Numbered from the stretch's first letter, positions 44,850 through 52,264 are shown. The stretch: 64,000 nt of DNA from JAAFHI01 sp039793685 (GCA_039793685.1 JBDRAL010000013.1:85591-149590), one strand, 5' to 3'. Notes: generated by a model from the letters alone, not told the origin. Numbers and translations are program-made.

Positions 44850-45505
44850 TTCGCTTTGACGAATTGCGCGATAAACGCGTAGCGCCCGCCGACCGATTCG
44901 ACCGCGAGCCGGCCTTCTCCCGCGTTTGAACGTTCTTCGAGCAGTTCGATGACTTCCGGACGCGGCGTCACGTCGAAGCGGCGAATCCAGGCGTTCAGCA
45001 TCCGCTCGAACCAGTCGGGCAAATCCTTCTGATCCCAGAAATCCACGATCCAGAGCGAGCCGCCGGGCCGCAGGTTTTTGAACGCCACGTCAAGCGACCG
45101 TTGCCACGTCGGAATCATTGACAGCGAGTAGGAAAAGAAAACGAGGTCGAACGGCGCGTCGAGTCCGAACGTGTCGCGATGATGCAGATGTTCCGCCGCG
45201 CACTGGGCCAGCGTCAGGCGCTTCGAAACCTTCGCGCGACGCGCGCCCGCGCGAGCCGTGCTCAACATTTCATTCGAAATATCGACGCCGAAAAACGAAA
45301 CCTCGGGATGCCTGCCCGCGAGCGCGAGCAGGTTGCGCGCGGTGCCGCAGCCGACTTCGAGGACGCGCTCGCCCGGCGCGGGCGTCATGGCCGACAGCAT
45401 CGTGTCGCGTCCGAACAGAAAGTATTTGCGTGACAAATCGTAGATGTGACGCTGACGGCGGTACATCACATCCATGCGGGAAGCGTGGGTCGTGGCGGAG
45501 TCCAT
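44825..45505 (-). CDS. Methyltransferase similar to BtaB (betaine-lipid N-methyltransferase)
   Basis: 226 residues. N-terminal MDVMYRRQRHIYDLSRKYFLFGRDTML is the segment typical of BtaB-type N-methyltransferases of diacylglyceryl-trimethylhomoserine lipid synthesis. SAM motif I RVLEVGCGTARNLLALAGRHPE, acidic FFGVDISNEML, and FVFFSYSLSMIPTW-like LVFFSYSLSMIP with FKNLRPGGSLWIVDFWD follow. BtaA, which makes the homoserine lipid precursor, is not nearby, so the function is uncertain. The stop codon lies inside the end of the convergent HD gene. Confidence 0.78.
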   Translation of the reverse strand: MDSATTHASRMDVMYRRQRHIYDLSRKYFLFGRDTMLSAMTPAPGERVLEVGCGTARNLLALAGRHPEVSFFGVDISNEMLSTARAGARRAKVSKRLTLAQCAAEHLHHRDTFGLDAPFDLVFFSYSLSMIPTWQRSLDVAFKNLRPGGSLWIVDFWDQKDLPDWFERMLNAWIRRFDVTPRPEVIELLEERSNAGEGRLAVESVGGRYAFIAQFVKANQAATPIG

Positions 45506-45636
45506 GTTGTAGGTTCAGGGCTGTGGGGATGCCGACGGCCTGAAAGCCGTGGTCAGTGCCCGAACCGTTTACGCGCGTCGAATTTCACGAATGTTTCAAC
45601 GCGGTAACGTTTTATGCAATTCCACCGAACCGCGCG

Positions 45637-46110
45637 TTACCACTCCCATTCATCAACGACCCGCGCGGCACGCTCGCGGGCCTCGACTTCAAAGGAGATA
45701 TTTTCATAGGCATCGTGAATCGAGTTCCCGCGCAGCAGGTTGCGCAGAAACTCGAAGCCGTAACGCAGGGTAAAAATCGGGTAGCCGACCGCGCGGTATT
45801 GCTCGACGTGCGTCAATTCGTGGGCGATGAGTTCAAGACCGTCCGCCGTATCGGGTTGGTAATAATCAGGATGCAGACAAACCAGCGTCCCGAAGGTAAT
45901 ACCGACCGGCCGAATCAGCGCCACCATCCGGATAAAGCGGGGAATCCCCGAAATTCGCCACGCCACGTCATGACGCGGGTCGAGTCCGGGGAAGTGAACC
46001 GCGAGTTGTTCGCACAAATCATCGGGCAAACGCGCCCAGCCGCGCGGCAGGTCACCCCGAATCGGGCGACAGAGCAGCGCGTTCCCCCAGATGCGGACGA
46101 ACGTTTTCAT
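45637..46110 (-). CDS. Putative zinc metallopeptidase-like protein (HExxH)
   Basis: 157 residues. The central ELIAHELTHVEQYRAVGY carries an HExxH zinc motif with a downstream aromatic-rich helix (FEFLRNLLRG), resembling DUF4157-like minimal gluzincins. There is no signal peptide. Substrate and activity are unproven; many such small proteins are annotated only by the motif. It starts 9 nt after the stop of the upstream membrane-protein gene, so they form a two-gene unit. Confidence 0.7.
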   Translation of the reverse strand: MKTFVRIWGNALLCRPIRGDLPRGWARLPDDLCEQLAVHFPGLDPRHDVAWRISGIPRFIRMVALIRPVGITFGTLVCLHPDYYQPDTADGLELIAHELTHVEQYRAVGYPIFTLRYGFEFLRNLLRGNSIHDAYENISFEVEARERAARVVDEWEW

Positions 46111-46119
46111 GACGAAGTG

Positions 46120-46638
46120 CTATTCGCCCTTCCCGCGCTTCACGTTGATTTTGTAAAGCTTCCAGCTTGAGCCTTCCTTGACCAGATCGGCGGTGTAGGT
46201 GCCCGAAGGCGGAGAACTGTAGGAAATCGTCCCGTTGAGATGACACAGGGATTTGCCGTTTTTGGTTTCGATGTTGAACCCCTGATTACTGAGTGATTCA
46301 TAACCTTCGAACAGTCCCCGCTGCTCGAAAAGGGACTCGATTTTCTCGACGGTGACCTCTTCCTTCGCGAGATCCGCGAAGTATTGATATCCGCTTTGCG
46401 CGTTGTTTTGGGCGCCCGCCCGCATGAAACCTTCGACGACCGGTTTCGTCTCGTTGATTGCCTGGGAACCGACCGAGTATGCGGCGAATCCGCCAAGGGC
46501 GACCAGTGCGATGATGCCGCCCACGACAAGCAGCAGAAAACATCCCAAACCGAGGAAGATGTAGAGACCGGTTTTACTTTTCTGAGGAGCGGGTTGCTGA
46601 GGTGCCGGGTACTGTCCGTACGGCTGATTCGGAGTCAT
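46120..46638 (-). CDS. Membrane-anchored protein with DUF4864-like extracytoplasmic domain
   Basis: 172 residues from the ATG at 46638, with GGAGG upstream; the longer frame to 46764 has no good start. Pro/Gln-rich N-terminus (NQPYGQYPAPQQPAPQ), one transmembrane helix about 25-55 (LYIFLGLGCFLLLVVGGIIALVALGG), then a cystatin/NTF2-like beta domain (GFMRAGAQNNAQSGYQYFADLAKEEV ... GTYTADLVKEGSSWKLYKINV). The ending with a W-K-L-Y-x-I pattern is usual in DUF4864-type domains. Function unknown. Operonic with the zinc peptidase-like gene. Confidence 0.7.
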   Translation of the reverse strand: MTPNQPYGQYPAPQQPAPQKSKTGLYIFLGLGCFLLLVVGGIIALVALGGFAAYSVGSQAINETKPVVEGFMRAGAQNNAQSGYQYFADLAKEEVTVEKIESLFEQRGLFEGYESLSNQGFNIETKNGKSLCHLNGTISYSSPPSGTYTADLVKEGSSWKLYKINVKRGKGE

Positions 46639-46760
46639 GGGGAAAGCCTCCAATGGCGCGCGGGGCGGAAATGGTACAGCGTGTTTGAGGAAAGTACTTG
46701 AAGGAAGGTGCTTTCCTTCATCTTCCGACGCGAGGCCCGATTCGTCAACCACCGGGTTGT

Positions 46761-48011
46761 TCAACCGTCATTTTCTTTTCGTGGAGGATCGTGAAGAAAG
46801 GAAACGGTGATGAACGAAAACGCCGCGAGTGCGACCGTCACATAAATCAGTCCGTCGATGGCCAGTTGTTTTCCGGCGATTCCGGCCAACAGCGAGCCGG
46901 TCAGCGCGGCAACGCTCAACAACACGGAATAGATGCCCATCGTCGCGCCGCGTCCGGTCTGACCGCCGACCGCATCGGCCAGCAACGCCAGCGCGGCGGG
47001 GGTAAAGCCGCTTTCAACCATCACGGCGAGCGCGGTCGCGACAATGACCCCAATTCGCGCGACCGTTGAAAATGACTGGGAGTGATTCAGAACGTACAAC
47101 CCGGCGCAGGCCCCGAACAGCGCGACGAGCGTCACCCGCATGACGAAGGTCCGCGGAAATCGGTGAATGATGAAGCTCCACGACGTAACGCCGACGGCGA
47201 AGACGATGGCGTACACCAGAAACACCACGCCGACTCGGTCGGGTTCATCGGCGAACAGCCCCGTGATGTATTGGCCTTTTCTCTCTTTCAACGTCAGCAG
47301 AAACGGGAGCGTCGAACCGAGCCAGAGTCCAACCATCGCGTTGACGCACAGCCACGCGGGCGCGAGCCGTCTTAAAAAAGGATCGGTCACGGCGGATTTC
47401 AGGCTGGCGAACACGTTTTCCGCGCTGGTCGGCTTCCCGCCGCCGCCGCTGACGCCGAACAGCAGCGCGGTCAGAACGTACAACCCCGCCACCGCCGAAA
47501 ACGCGCCGCCCTGCAATGTTTTCCACAATCCGCCCGCGACGAGGCCACCGAACGCGAGGCCGCCAAGCAGCGAGAGTTCAAAGTAACTCATCGCCTTTCC
47601 GCGCAGTTTTTCGTCGCCGTCGGTCGCGTTGGTGAGATAGGCCAGGACCGAGGGCGTCGTGGCCGCGACGGCCAGACCTTCGAGCGCGCGCGAAAGAAAA
47701 AACACGGCAATCGCGCCGTTGCCGAGATTGAACAGTTGCGTGGCGACAGCCCCAAGCAGCGCGCCGCCGACCATCAGGACACGCGGTGTTTTGGCGTCCG
47801 ACAGCGCGCCCATCGGCAACGCGCCGACCAGTTCCGCGCCGAACGAGATGGCGCTCAGCGTCCCGACCAGCAAGGCGTCGAAGGTTCTTCCCTGTTTGAC
47901 CAGATCGGCGATGTACACGCCCACAAGAAAACTGCCCGCCGAACCCGCCACGCGCATGAGCGCGTTGCCGACGAGTACGACGGACAGTTTTCTGAACACG
48001 GCGTCCGGCAT
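46761..48011 (-). CDS. MFS transporter
   Basis: 416 residues with about 12 hydrophobic helices. Loop 2-3 motif A-like GALPMGALSDAKTPRVLMVGG, FFLSRALEGLAVAATTPSVLAYLTNA, and a central cytoplasmic loop near SGGGGKPTSAENVFASLK. No subfamily or substrate could be assigned. Its ATG shares one base with the TGA of the upstream DinB gene, so the two are translationally coupled. Confidence 0.88.
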   Translation of the reverse strand: MPDAVFRKLSVVLVGNALMRVAGSAGSFLVGVYIADLVKQGRTFDALLVGTLSAISFGAELVGALPMGALSDAKTPRVLMVGGALLGAVATQLFNLGNGAIAVFFLSRALEGLAVAATTPSVLAYLTNATDGDEKLRGKAMSYFELSLLGGLAFGGLVAGGLWKTLQGGAFSAVAGLYVLTALLFGVSGGGGKPTSAENVFASLKSAVTDPFLRRLAPAWLCVNAMVGLWLGSTLPFLLTLKERKGQYITGLFADEPDRVGVVFLVYAIVFAVGVTSWSFIIHRFPRTFVMRVTLVALFGACAGLYVLNHSQSFSTVARIGVIVATALAVMVESGFTPAALALLADAVGGQTGRGATMGIYSVLLSVAALTGSLLAGIAGKQLAIDGLIYVTVALAAFSFITVSFLHDPPRKENDG

Positions 48012-48535
48012 CAGGCGGCGGCCAGTCCTTCGCGAATGAACCCGAGGTGCTGCGCGCCATGCTTCGCGTGCAGGGCAAAGAGATGCGCCACCGGCGAATC
48101 ACCCCACGGGAATCCCGAAATCACCCGCGACAGATCGTCATCGGACGTTTTTTCGAGCAACGCGAGCGTTTCCCCGCGAACGTCCTTCGCCATCTCGATG
48201 AGTTCATCGAGCGACTTTTCGCGCAGTGAAAGAATCCACTTGTCGTTCTTCTGGTGAATCGGGGCCATGATTTCCTCTTTCGACTTCGGCGGGGCGGACG
48301 GATCGCCCGCCAGCGGATTCGGCGCGCCCGCCAGCACGGCCTGAATCAGCCCGTTGAACAGTTTCTCGATGCCGATGAGGTGGGAGAAATGATCCTTGGC
48401 GGTCCAGACAATGGACTCGTCGGCGCGGCTCGGTTTCAGGCCCTTTTCGAGCTGTTCGGGGTTAAGCGCCTTGAGCGCGGCGAAGACTTCGGCCTGCCCC
48501 TGTTCGAGGACGGCGGCGATTTCGGTGCGATTCAT
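48011..48535 (-). CDS. DinB/YfiT-like four-helix protein
   Basis: 174 residues from the ATG at 48535 (AAGGAG upstream). The helical layout and conserved histidines (SIVWTAKDHFSHLIGIEKLF near the N-terminus; HLFALHAKHGAQHLGFIREGL at the C-terminus) are those of the DinB fold, which binds a metal and, in some members, catalyses thiol transfer. The coupled MFS gene suggests a shared detoxification or transport role, but the substrate is unknown. Confidence 0.82.
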   Translation of the reverse strand: MNRTEIAAVLEQGQAEVFAALKALNPEQLEKGLKPSRADESIVWTAKDHFSHLIGIEKLFNGLIQAVLAGAPNPLAGDPSAPPKSKEEIMAPIHQKNDKWILSLREKSLDELIEMAKDVRGETLALLEKTSDDDLSRVISGFPWGDSPVAHLFALHAKHGAQHLGFIREGLAAA

Positions 48536-48555
48536 GAAAAGACTCCTTGAGTTTG

Positions 48556-48646
48556 AAAGAAACACAAAGACACAAAGACACGAAGACACAAAGTTTTAAA
48601 AGATTTTCTTTGTGTCTCCGTGCCTTTGTGCCTTCGTGTTCAAAGA
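48556..48646. repeat. Inverted octamer-repeat element (ACAAAGAC family)
   Basis: The left arm (48556-48593) repeats ACAAAGAC, ACGAAGAC 8-mers. The right arm (48608-48646) holds the complements (GTGTCTCC, GTGCCTTT). It lies between two minus-strand genes and ends at the stop codon of the beta-lactamase-fold gene. The unit is 8 rather than 7 nt here. Confidence 0.78.
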
Positions 48647-49591
48647 TTACGGCTGCCGGGTGGCCAATCCATCCAGCAGCATTTCCGAAAGATCGGCCAG
48701 CATCAGGTGGCCTTCCGCCTCACTGCGGTAATCCACTTCGGGAATGTCCTCGCAGGTGACGGCCATCACGACGCGTCCTGCTTTCGTGTAAAAGATGCCG
48801 ATGTCGCTCCTCAGATGATCGAGCGCGCCCGGCTTGGTCGCCATCTCGATGCCCTTGAGCCGCCGCCCGATTCCGTCGTGAAACTGCTGGCGTTTCAGAA
48901 CAGCGATCATCTCCTTCGACGCTTCGGGACTGACCAGTTCGCCACGCTCCATCATTTCGAGCAGGCGGACCATCTCGCGCGGCGTGGCGATGCCGATGCC
49001 GAATTTCTGCAACTGGCGCTCCTCGCGGACCTTGGCATCCGCGCCGCCGCCGATTTTTCTGAGCGAACGGATTTCCTTGAAACCGAGGGATTCGAGCCGC
49101 GCGTTGACCGCGTCGGTCGTGATGCGTTCGAGCAGGATGTTGGTGGCGATGTTGTCGCTCACGACGATCATCAGCCGCATCGCGTCGCGGACCGGAATCT
49201 TCACGCCCTGCGTGAACTCGAACAGTACGCCGCCGTCCTCGTTTTCATTGCGGCGGACGATGGGCAGTTCGTCGGTCCACTTCAACTTGCCTTCGGCGAC
49301 CTGCGCGAAGACCTCGACCATGATCGGGACCTTGATGGTACTGGCGGTCCGCACCTGGGCGTCCGGCATCACGCCGTAACTTTCGCCCGTGTCGATGTTC
49401 TTCGCGAACAGAAAGACCTTACCCTTGAAGCCGGCGATCCGCTTCGCCACGCGCTTTTCCATTTCCCGACGCGCTTTCTTGCGCGAAGCGTCATCGTTTT
49501 TTGGAGTATCGGCGGCCGACAGGGTGGGCAGGGTCGAAAGAAACAACAGGAGAAGGCCGAGCAGGGTCCGGCGGCGACTCGGTGTTTTCAC
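48647..49591 (-). CDS. Class A beta-lactamase-fold serine hydrolase
   Basis: About 314 residues if translation starts at GTG (49591), just before the signal peptide (RRRTLLGLLLLFLSTLPTLSAA); the start is uncertain because no clear ribosome binding site precedes it. An ATG at 49711 is in frame but lies upstream of a terminator and inside the previous gene. Active-site motifs: SxxK in ASTIKVPI, SDN in VVSDNIATN, and KPG in MATKPGAL, equivalent to KTG. The omega-loop ExxLN, needed for deacylation in class A beta-lactamases, is not seen, so resistance is not implied. Likely periplasmic. Confidence 0.82.
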   Translation of the reverse strand: MKTPSRRRTLLGLLLLFLSTLPTLSAADTPKNDDASRKKARREMEKRVAKRIAGFKGKVFLFAKNIDTGESYGVMPDAQVRTASTIKVPIMVEVFAQVAEGKLKWTDELPIVRRNENEDGGVLFEFTQGVKIPVRDAMRLMIVVSDNIATNILLERITTDAVNARLESLGFKEIRSLRKIGGGADAKVREERQLQKFGIGIATPREMVRLLEMMERGELVSPEASKEMIAVLKRQQFHDGIGRRLKGIEMATKPGALDHLRSDIGIFYTKAGRVVMAVTCEDIPEVDYRSEAEGHLMLADLSEMLLDGLATRQP

Positions 49592-49652
49592 GGAGAGGGG
49601 TATCCTTTGCGAGAAACGTGGGCGCGTTGCGCCCCGATTCTCACATGAAACT

Positions 49653-49684
49653 GAAAAACCCGCACCGTCCGAAGACGATGCGGG
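49653..49684 (-). terminator. Rho-independent terminator of the HNH gene
   Basis: On the minus strand GACGATGCGGG-type stem (49659-49669 with 49674-49684, one mismatch, CGAA loop) followed by five T. It begins immediately at the stop codon of the HNH nuclease gene. Confidence 0.85.
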
Positions 49685-49685
49685 C

Positions 49686-50234
49686 TTAAGCGGCGAATTC
49701 GGCCGCGTCATCGAGGTAGAGGTATTTTCTCCACTCGGGACGCGACGCGGCGGCGTGGTGCAGCGCCGTCAGGTCGAGGTCGTGCCACATCGCCGACGGA
49801 TTCGACAGCAGCGGCATTCTCGCTTCGTCGGGCGTCCGGTCGCCCTTGCGCTGGTTGCAGTCGTGGCAGCTCGCGCAGAGGTTTTCCGGATTCGACTGTC
49901 CGCCGCGCGAACGCGGCATGATGTGGTCGAGGGTCAAGTCGGACGCGGTTCCCTTCTTGGCGCAGTACTGACAACGGTACCGGTCGCGGATGAGAATCTT
50001 GGTCCGCATCCCGCCCGAAGCGCGGCGACGCTTGCGGACATTGATGTAGTCGTACAACCGAACCACCGACGGACACTGAAACGTGAACCGTACGGTGCGG
50101 AGCGTCCGGTCGCCATCATTCTCAAGCACTTCCGCCGATCGTTGCCAAACCATCCGCAACGCCCGCGGCAATGAAACGACGCCGAGCGGTTCGTAGGAAG
50201 CGTTGAGCAGCAACACTTTACGCTGAGAAATCAA
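49686..50234 (-). CDS. HNH endonuclease family protein
   Basis: 182 residues. The N-terminal VLLLNASYEPLGVVSLPRALRMVW is typical of a widespread stand-alone HNH family. The HNH/zinc part: RYRCQYCAKKGTASDLTLDHIMPRSRGG (catalytic His in LDHI) and NLCASCHDCNQRKGDRTP, with four zinc cysteines. Translation begins at TTG (50234), supported by AAAGGAG eight nt upstream. The cellular role of this family is unknown; it is chromosomal rather than part of an obvious mobile element here. Confidence 0.9.
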   Translation of the reverse strand: MISQRKVLLLNASYEPLGVVSLPRALRMVWQRSAEVLENDGDRTLRTVRFTFQCPSVVRLYDYINVRKRRRASGGMRTKILIRDRYRCQYCAKKGTASDLTLDHIMPRSRGGQSNPENLCASCHDCNQRKGDRTPDEARMPLLSNPSAMWHDLDLTALHHAAASRPEWRKYLYLDDAAEFAA

Positions 50235-50326
50235 GCAGGCAACTCCTTTCCGGGATACTTACCTGGGATACCGAATGATGAATGAAACCACCATCCTCCG
50301 ACAACCCCATTTTTCCTCGTGAATCC

Positions 50327-50497
50327 GGGGATTTTCGATTGAAGATTGAAGATTGGAGATTTTTGATTGGAAATTTTCGATTGAACGGTCGTCCGTGGAC
50401 ACATCCGGGACGATTTCAATGGGGGGGCCGCCTGGTTTTGAAGCGTCTTTCGCAATCAATCCGAAATCTGAAATCTACAATCTGAAATCTAAAATTC
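50327..50497. repeat. Heptamer-repeat arms (GATTGAA/GATTTTC and AAATCTG families)
   Basis: The left arm (50327-50386) is GATTTTC, GATTGAA, GATTGGA units. The right arm (50453-50497) is AATCTGA/AATCTAC units in the opposite sense. About 65 bp of unique DNA separates them. The right arm overlaps the last codons of the downstream 147-residue protein gene. Confidence 0.7.
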
Positions 50498-50932
50498 CCT
50501 CCGGTCGGGTTCCATCCAGGCCATGCGGGCCGGGACCGAGAACAATCGTTCTTTCGAGTAGTATTTGAGCGGAAACGTTCGCTCGGCGTATTCGCTGGCG
50601 ATGAGCCGTTCCGCGAGTTCGTTGACGGGCCGATCCGCGCCATGTTCGGCGACGAACTTCCCGAGCATGTTCATGTAAAAGAGCGTGATGGTTTCGTGAT
50701 ACCCGCTGGTGGTCGTGTCGGCCACGCCGCACGCGCGGTTGAGGCCGCGGATGCCGCGCCGCATGCGACTGATCGCCTCGGGGCGGGGATAGCTGGCCGC
50801 GTACCACAGACCGACGAACAGATGCGCTTCGTGGGTCCAGTCGTCGCGGGTCAGTTCGGTGGCTTCGAACGCGGTGACGAGCCGTTCGAGTTCTTCAAAG
50901 GTGACGTTCCTGCGTTTTTCCATCGCCGTCAT
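50489..50932 (-). CDS. Conserved-looking hypothetical protein
   Basis: 147 residues from the ATG at 50932, preceded by AAAGGAGG; a second ATG lies at 50923. Helical protein with RDDWTHEAHLFVGLWYAASYPRPEAISRMRRGIRGLNRACG and YHETITLFYMNMLGKFV, containing three conserved-type histidines (WTHEAH, GYHET) that could bind metal. No family name could be assigned. No signal or membrane segment. The C-terminal end falls inside a heptamer-repeat arm. Confidence 0.7.
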   Translation of the reverse strand: MTAMEKRRNVTFEELERLVTAFEATELTRDDWTHEAHLFVGLWYAASYPRPEAISRMRRGIRGLNRACGVADTTTSGYHETITLFYMNMLGKFVAEHGADRPVNELAERLIASEYAERTFPLKYYSKERLFSVPARMAWMEPDRREF

Positions 50933-50965
50933 GACCGGCCTCCTTTCATTGGACACTGAAAACAT

Positions 50966-51040
50966 TGGTCGGGATGGAAGGATTTGAACCTTCGACCTCT
51001 CGGTCCCAAGCCGAGCGCGCTTCCACTGCGCTACATCCCG
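50966..51040 (-). tRNA. tRNA-Pro (UGG)
   Basis: On the minus strand a complete cloverleaf: acceptor CGGGATG/CATCCCG with C1-G72 and A73, D arm GCGC/GCGC, anticodon stem CTCGG/CCGAG with loop CTTGGGA (anticodon UGG), T arm GAAGG TTCAAAT CCTTC. CCA is encoded. Structure and identity elements are ordinary, making it a control for the two odd tRNAs next to it. Confidence 0.96.
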
Positions 51041-51049
51041 ATACTGGGG

Positions 51050-51170
51050 AAACGATGAACGCGGAACGATGAACGATGAAGTTCAAGGCGTTTTTCGATT
51101 CGGTCGTTTCCCTGTAACTGCGTTTCAGAGGATTCCATTCATCGTTCATCGTTCATCCTTCATCGTTCGC
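51050..51170. repeat. Inverted heptamer-repeat element (GAACGAT family) between tRNA genes
   Basis: The left arm (51050-51082) contains AACGATG, AACGCGG, AACGATG units. The right arm (51135-51170) contains TCATCGT, TCATCCT units. A third arm of the same family recurs at 51466-51492 before the next tRNA. Confidence 0.78.
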
Positions 51171-51173
51171 TTC

Positions 51174-51272
51174 TGGTGGTTCCGGCGGGAATCGAACCCG
51201 CATGACGGCCTTATCAGGACCGCGCTTTGACCCGGTTATAAGGCGGGCGCTTTGCCGTTAAGCTACGGAACC
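51174..51272 (-). tRNA. tRNA-Ile-like gene with two tandem anticodon arms (UAU and GAU)
   Basis: Numbered from the 5' end (51272): acceptor GGTTCCG/CGGAACC with A discriminator and encoded CCA, D arm GCTT-AACGGCA-AAGC, T arm GCGGG TTCGATT CCCGC. Between D and T arms are two anticodon arms. Arm A (26-42): CCCGC CTTATAA CCGGG, anticodon UAU, four pairs plus one C-C mismatch. Arm B (51-67): CGGTC CTGATAA GGCCG, anticodon GAU, five pairs. They belong to two tandem 25-nt units (20-44 and 45-69) identical at 17 positions; seven of the eight differences lie in the stems (the other is the anticodon's first base), most of them keeping pairing. Removing either unit restores a normal 71-nt tRNA-Ile plus CCA. 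Total 99 nt. No splicing mechanism is evident. Confidence 0.88.
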
Positions 51273-51273
51273 G

Positions 51274-51492
51274 GTTTAGGTTTTGGGTCACGGGTGGCGG
51301 CCTCTTTTTCAGCCAGAAAACCTTCAACGTTTCCTCACACCGACCTCCGGGACCCAATCTCTTTGGGTTTTGGGGATTGGGGATTAGGTTTTGGGTGATG
51401 GGTGTTGGAAAAACCTAAAACCCAAGACCCCAAACCCCAAAACCCGGCACCCAAAACCCACTTCCGCGTTCATCGTTCATCCTTCATCGCTC
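51274..51492. repeat. Dense heptamer-repeat region between tRNA genes (TTGGGGA and CATCGTT families)
   Basis: 51362-51408 is a G-rich tract of TTGGGTT, TTGGGGA, TTAGGTT units; 51411-51460 is its C-rich complement (AACCCAA, CCCCAAA). A weaker copy of the same family flanks it at 51274-51300 and 51340-51357. 51466-51492 is a CATCGTT arm like the one at 51135. There is no gene in this 225-nt gap. Confidence 0.75.
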
Positions 51493-51496
51493 GCTT

Positions 51497-51574
51497 TGGT
51501 GAATCCGGGCGGATTTGAACCGCCGCCGACGGGCATCGTCCGCCCGCGCTCTTGTTCCGCTGAGCTACGGATCC
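51497..51574 (-). tRNA. tRNA-Arg(ACG)-like gene with non-U33 anticodon loop
   Basis: A full cloverleaf: acceptor GGATCCG/CGGATTC with one G-U, A73 and encoded CCA; D arm GCTC/GAGC with GG in the loop; anticodon stem CGGGC/GCCCG; T arm GGCGG TTCAAAT CCGCC. The body resembles bacterial tRNA-Arg(ACG), and the loop centre is ACG. However the 7-nt loop is GGACGAT, so the near-universal U33 is replaced by G. Decoding and inosine formation by TadA at A34 may be affected. It could be a functional variant, a specialised tRNA or an early pseudogene. Confidence 0.8.
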
Positions 51575-51927
51575 GTATGTGTCAAAACCGTGATGAACGA
51601 TTTTTTATTACCGAAAATTCAAATTGAAAAAGAACGAAATTCAAAAAGAATGATGAGTTTTAGACACACGTCGGCCAGCCGGAGCGGAAGTCCGCGCCGC
51701 CGTGATCGACGCCTGGAAGGTGATTCGGGGAGGGACGACCGACGAGACCGTTTTCAGTTGAAGTCGTTGTTGACCCAAAACGAAAAGCGGGCGCTTCGTC
51801 GGTCTTTCGACCTTTGGAAGCGGCCCGCTCTCGGAACCCGGTTGGGAATCGCGCGATTGGCGTTTTCATGCTCGCCGGTGGCGCGTCACTGACCTGTTTC
51901 GGGAGCGGGAGATCCGCTCCCGCGTGT
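51575..51927. other. 353-nt region without a credible gene; contains hairpins
   Basis: An AT-rich start (51595-51655) is followed by GC-rich sequence. A hairpin at 51787-51826 has stems AGCGGGC/GCCCGCT and GCTTC/GAAGC. A second, GGGAGCGG...CCGCTCCC at 51901-51921, lies just past the stop of the small minus-strand gene and could end it. Open frames crossing the region lack ribosome sites. Confidence 0.55.
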
Positions 51928-52134
51928 TCAAATCCTCTGATCCTGATTCAAATATCCTTCGCTGATGCGCTTGGTACCCTCGGTTGGTTGCAGCACGCCC
52001 GGCGCGTCGCTCATGGCGACCACATCAAGACTGACGAAGAAACGCGGGTGACCGCACGAGGCGAAAGCCATCGCTGTCGCGGGTATCGCGATGTGTTCGT
52101 TCGTAAGCCGGGGATTGCCGCTGATGGACGACAT
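51928..52134 (-). CDS. Small protein of unknown function (68 residues)
   Basis: The ATG at 52134 has AAAGGAG nine nt upstream, the main reason to accept it. It has a moderately hydrophobic middle (IAIPATAMAFASCGH ... FFVSLDVVAM), one cysteine, and a polar C-terminus. It is not a clear signal peptide or membrane helix, and no family is recognised. A hairpin follows the stop. It stands alone between the tRNA genes and the macroglobulin gene. Confidence 0.5.
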   Translation of the reverse strand: MSSISGNPRLTNEHIAIPATAMAFASCGHPRFFVSLDVVAMSDAPGVLQPTEGTKRISEGYLNQDQRI

Positions 52135-52264
52135 GGCGTCTGCTCCTTTCCGGGAAAATGTGAACTTGCGTTGGGCGGATAATACGGATGCCGCGTTTTC
52201 TGTCAACACCTTTTTTCAAAGATAAAGAAAAAAATGTTGATTAAATGAAAATGAATTGAAAAGA

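Noticed and set aside
48647..49591. Antibiotic-resistance beta-lactamase
   Set aside because: The class A ExxLN motif was not found; fold membership alone does not support resistance.
49592..49711. N-terminal extension of the beta-lactamase-like protein to the ATG at 49711
   Set aside because: It would cross a strong terminator, overlap the preceding gene and bury the signal peptide.
51174..51272. Self-splicing intron in the tRNA
   Set aside because: The extra segment is only 25 nt and is itself an anticodon arm; group I introns are far larger and no intron core is present.
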